DNA of 64,000 nt from Thermodesulfobium sp. 4217-1. Lineage in GTDB: Bacteria; Thermodesulfobiota; Thermodesulfobiia; Thermodesulfobiales; Thermodesulfobiaceae. The notes beneath the pieces were generated by a model that saw nothing but the letters and a program-made list of their open reading frames with translations, was not told the origin of the DNA and did no database searches. Within the stretch, counting starts at the first letter, position 1, and the number at the start of each line of letters is the position of its first letter. A program made the translations under genes and the position numbers. Below are positions 62,501 to 64,000 of the stretch, piece by piece. The DNA lies in the NCBI RefSeq assembly GCF_039822205.1, contig NZ_JBAGBW010000002.1, positions 62,001 through 126,000 on the forward strand, given 5' to 3'.

Positions 62501-64000
62501 GGCTACCAGAAATATTGTTGAGATTGGCGAGGCTGTGGGCATTATTGCTGCTCAATCCATAGGAGAACCTGGCACTCAGCTCACTATGAGAACATTTCAC
62601 ACTGGCGGGGTCGCACTCCATAGGAGTAAGAACATAGAGAGATCAAAGACCAATGGAACGGTAAAATTCGATGGCCTAAAGACATTTTCGTTCTTAAATG
62701 ACAACGAAGAAACGACAATTGCCATTTCGGATGGGCATATATCTGTAAAGGGTGAGTCCAATTTTAAATCTTTTGTAAACAGAGGCATGCTTATACGCGT
62801 TAAAGATGGCGCAGTTGTAAAAGAAAACGATCTTTTAGCTGAGGAAGATGAAGAAAACGAATATTTGATATCAGGCAAGGGCATAAGTGTTTATTTCACA
62901 ATGCCTCTTGAGGAAAGAAAAATGTCTGAGGATAATGTTATTACCTTTGCATCTCAAAATGGTGAGGTTTTATATACAAAAGAGAAACCAATATTGATAA
63001 AGGTAAACGCTAACCTGGATATAAAAATAAAAGATAGAGAAAAAGTTGTGGTAGGTAAAGAAATCGCAGAAGGCATTACCAGCCCAGTTTTGGGTATGGC
63101 TATTATTCCTAAGTTCGAACCTGTTTTAGACTCTGAAACGGGCGAGATGGTTACCAATATATATATTTATCAAGGTGAATTTTTCCCTTGTAATAAGAAT
63201 TCAAGATTGTTTATAAAAGATGGCGCCAAGTTGACTAACACTACTTTAGTAGCAATTTCTCCTATTTTAAGGGAGAGCGCAATGAAGACAAAAGATATTA
63301 TCCAGGGTCTGCCAAGGGTAGAGGAGCTTTTTGAAGCAAGAAGACCAAAAAATGCTGCAATCCTCTCAGAAATTGATGGAATTGTTCATATCTTTGAAAA
63401 CAATGATCCAGATCCAATTAAAATAATAATTGAAGGATTGGATGAGACGAAAGAGATTATAGCCCCTGCAAGTACGCAGCTCAAGATGTCTGAGGGTGCG
63501 TTTATTAAAAAAGGCTATCCTTTGACAGAGGGTCAGTTCTACCCACAGGAGATTTTAAAGACCAGAGGGATTGATGCGGTCAAGCAGTATATCGTTGACG
63601 AAATACAAAAAGTATATAAGGACCAAAGCGTTTCAATACACGATAAGCACATTGAAATTATTGTCAGACAGATGACTAAGAGGGTGAAGATAAGAATCGA
63701 CGGTGATTCTGATTGGCTGCCAGGCGAATACGTCGATAGAGGCGAATTTGAAAAGGTGGTCAAAGACCTTATACTCCAAGGCAAAGTTCCGCCTGAGGCC
63801 GATGATGCAGTACTCGGGATCACAAAATCGTCTTTGAACACCTCATCCTTCATTGCTGCTGCCTCTTTCCAGGAAACTACCAGGATATTGACCGAGGCAT
63901 CCATTAGAGGAAAGGTAGACCATCTTAGAGGATTGAAGGAGAATGTGGTAATAGGGAGACTGATCCCTGCTGGCACAGGATATGATCTATATGAAAAGGT
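59586..64000 (+). CDS. rpoC: DNA-directed RNA polymerase subunit beta' (3' end outside window)
   Basis: At least 1471 codons are present and the frame is still open at the window edge. The TTG start follows GGGAGG by 7 bases. The N-terminal zinc site has CYCGKYK and CDRCGVE, the catalytic loop NADFDGD is at 61107-61127, and the bridge helix and trigger loop (MRTFHTGG) are near 62586-62610. About 226 residues (62616-63293) separate HTGGVA from [16 protein letters not shown], an SI3-type insertion in the trigger loop. The last visible block ([14 protein letters not shown]) is near the C-terminus of other RpoC proteins. Confidence 0.97.
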   Translation, partial: MEPFVEIDDNKRQIKEKTSSKLVGIKIGLASSEKIREWSKGEVKKPETINYRTLRPERGGLFCEKIFGPTKDYECYCGKYKRPRYKGTICDRCGVEVTTSKVRRLRMGHIDLAAPVAHIWYFKGTTSYIASVLELSNKEVEEVIYFSRYLILDPKDSDLQKFKTLSEDEYEYWLKQLGRSAIEVEYLNDGNYQVTDPKNTLLQAGRILTSDEYEYYTYSFGQDYFVAKMGAEAIKEALESINVVELSQQIKEDMVSTSSQSPKRLKMIKRFRVLEFFRKSGANPAWMVLEAIPVIPPDLRPMVQLDGGRFATSDLNDLYRRVINRNNRLKKLLDMGAPEIIVRNEKRMLQEAVDALFDNERRIKPVTGTHDRPLRSLSDIIEGKQGRFRQNLLGKRVDYSGRSVIVVGPTLKLHQCGLPKEMALELFKPFVIHELIERGLTGNVKGAKRKLERGESVIWDILAEVIQGHPVFLNRAPTLHRLGIQAFEPVLIEGKAIHLHPLVCTAFNADFDGDQMAVHVPLSLEAQAEARILMLASHNLLSPANGQPLVTPSQDMVLGLHYLTSFDKNSNFRSEEDAMDAFKKGEIEETQKIDVFCEKANGYLTTCISKIKIGKPFLFFVDKEDAITRYQINSVNPDEFSLSIIDRIAVKINNEFLSTSIGQIFFNEALPDNWPYYREPLTKKKVANIVRKCYEDIGLTRTVKLVDDLKDMGFKYAKESGISISIDDLVVPDEKKDIVKKAEEEVKKYEDFVFEGVMTQEEKDSKVREKWNMVTDEIKDRMNTSMGERNPVFMMANSGARGNIDQVRQLAAMRGLMSDPHGRIIPIPIKANLKEGMNMMEYFISTYGARKGLVDTALRTSNSGYLTRRLVDVAQEIIVREEDCGSEESLIVSDMFEGPKVILELRDRIIGRFSAEDIYDADGKLIVNRNSLITPPIADKIVDAGIKEVAVRSPLTCKTPHGVCQKCYGWSLATRNIVEIGEAVGIIAAQSIGEPGTQLTMRTFHTGGVALHRSKNIERSKTNGTVKFDGLKTFSFLNDNEETTIAISDGHISVKGESNFKSFVNRGMLIRVKDGAVVKENDLLAEEDEENEYLISGKGISVYFTMPLEERKMSEDNVITFASQNGEVLYTKEKPILIKVNANLDIKIKDREKVVVGKEIAEGITSPVLGMAIIPKFEPVLDSETGEMVTNIYIYQGEFFPCNKNSRLFIKDGAKLTNTTLVAISPILRESAMKTKDIIQGLPRVEELFEARRPKNAAILSEIDGIVHIFENNDPDPIKIIIEGLDETKEIIAPASTQLKMSEGAFIKKGYPLTEGQFYPQEILKTRGIDAVKQYIVDEIQKVYKDQSVSIHDKHIEIIVRQMTKRVKIRIDGDSDWLPGEYVDRGEFEKVVKDLILQGKVPPEADDAVLGITKSSLNTSSFIAAASFQETTRILTEASIRGKVDHLRGLKENVVIGRLIPAGTGYDLYEK

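Noticed and set aside
1-64000. CRISPR arrays, insertion sequences, prophage or integrase genes
   Set aside because: No regularly spaced repeats, transposase motifs or phage genes were recognised; the window looks like stable core chromosome.

Overview
The window is AT-rich bacterial chromosome with almost no spare DNA, tight operons and very frequent TTG and GTG start codons behind strong GGAGG-type ribosome binding sites. The gene set combines HdrABC with an Mvh-type [NiFe] hydrogenase, a two-gene DsrMK-like membrane complex, a small siroheme sulfite reductase and a DsrC-family protein. This points to an anaerobic, hydrogen-using sulfur or sulfate reducer of deep-branching Gram-positive-like or Thermodesulfobium-like type. 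The lineage is an inference from gene content and style; no 16S rRNA gene is present.

Layout. 1-2,600: uvrA tail, a membrane DUF457 hydrolase, accD-accA. 2,570-9,700 (mostly minus): ABC-2 exporter, AI-2E-type permease, K+ channel with RCK domain, lon, zinc-ribbon membrane protein. 9,700-14,340: rubredoxin, SixA-like phosphatase, then the translation operon rpsB-tsf-pyrH-frr, which continues into hisIE and mtrB (TRAP, the tryptophan-sensing RNA-binding protein). 14,340-20,160 (minus): aroQ, four half-size TauE/SafE genes in two pairs, folC, valS. 20,500-27,900: hdrA-ferredoxin-hdrC-hdrB-mvhD-mvhG-mvhA-maturation protease, closed by a strong terminator. 28,100-31,800: DsrMK-like pair, then a divergent pair (small sulfite reductase / cysteine-less DsrC-like protein) around a perfect FNR-type operator. 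31,760-40,130: pilT, rpmB, yqeK-rsfS, ilvD, hrcA-dnaJ-rsmE-mtaB. 40,140-44,810 (minus): ercA-like gene, PAS-GGDEF cyclase, NlpC/P60 hydrolase and a secreted protein in one overlapping operon. 44,900-51,640 (minus): MFS carrier, RND pump, its membrane-fusion protein, MscS channel. 51,760-55,830: secreted TPR protein, a 20-repeat MORN protein, an atypical serpin and tRNA-Val. 55,940-64,000: a small tatA gene and rpoB-rpoC (rpoC runs off the end).

How it fits together. The Hdr-Mvh cluster would oxidise H2 in the cytoplasm with flavin-based electron bifurcation. The DsrMK-like pair would connect membrane quinol to a cytoplasmic disulfide or trisulfide carrier. The FNR-type promoter beside it suggests that the accessory sulfite-handling genes respond to redox state or anaerobiosis. 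This 20.5-31.8 kb energy and sulfur island is the most coherent system here.

The most useful sequence-level observations are these: a duplicated HdrA C-terminal ferredoxin module that became its own gene; TRAP encoded at the end of the rpsB operon; two transporter genes that seem to start at ATT and ATC; paired half-size TSUP genes; a rubredoxin with a CxC knuckle; a serpin with a short reactive loop; and a 226-residue insertion in the RNA polymerase trigger loop.
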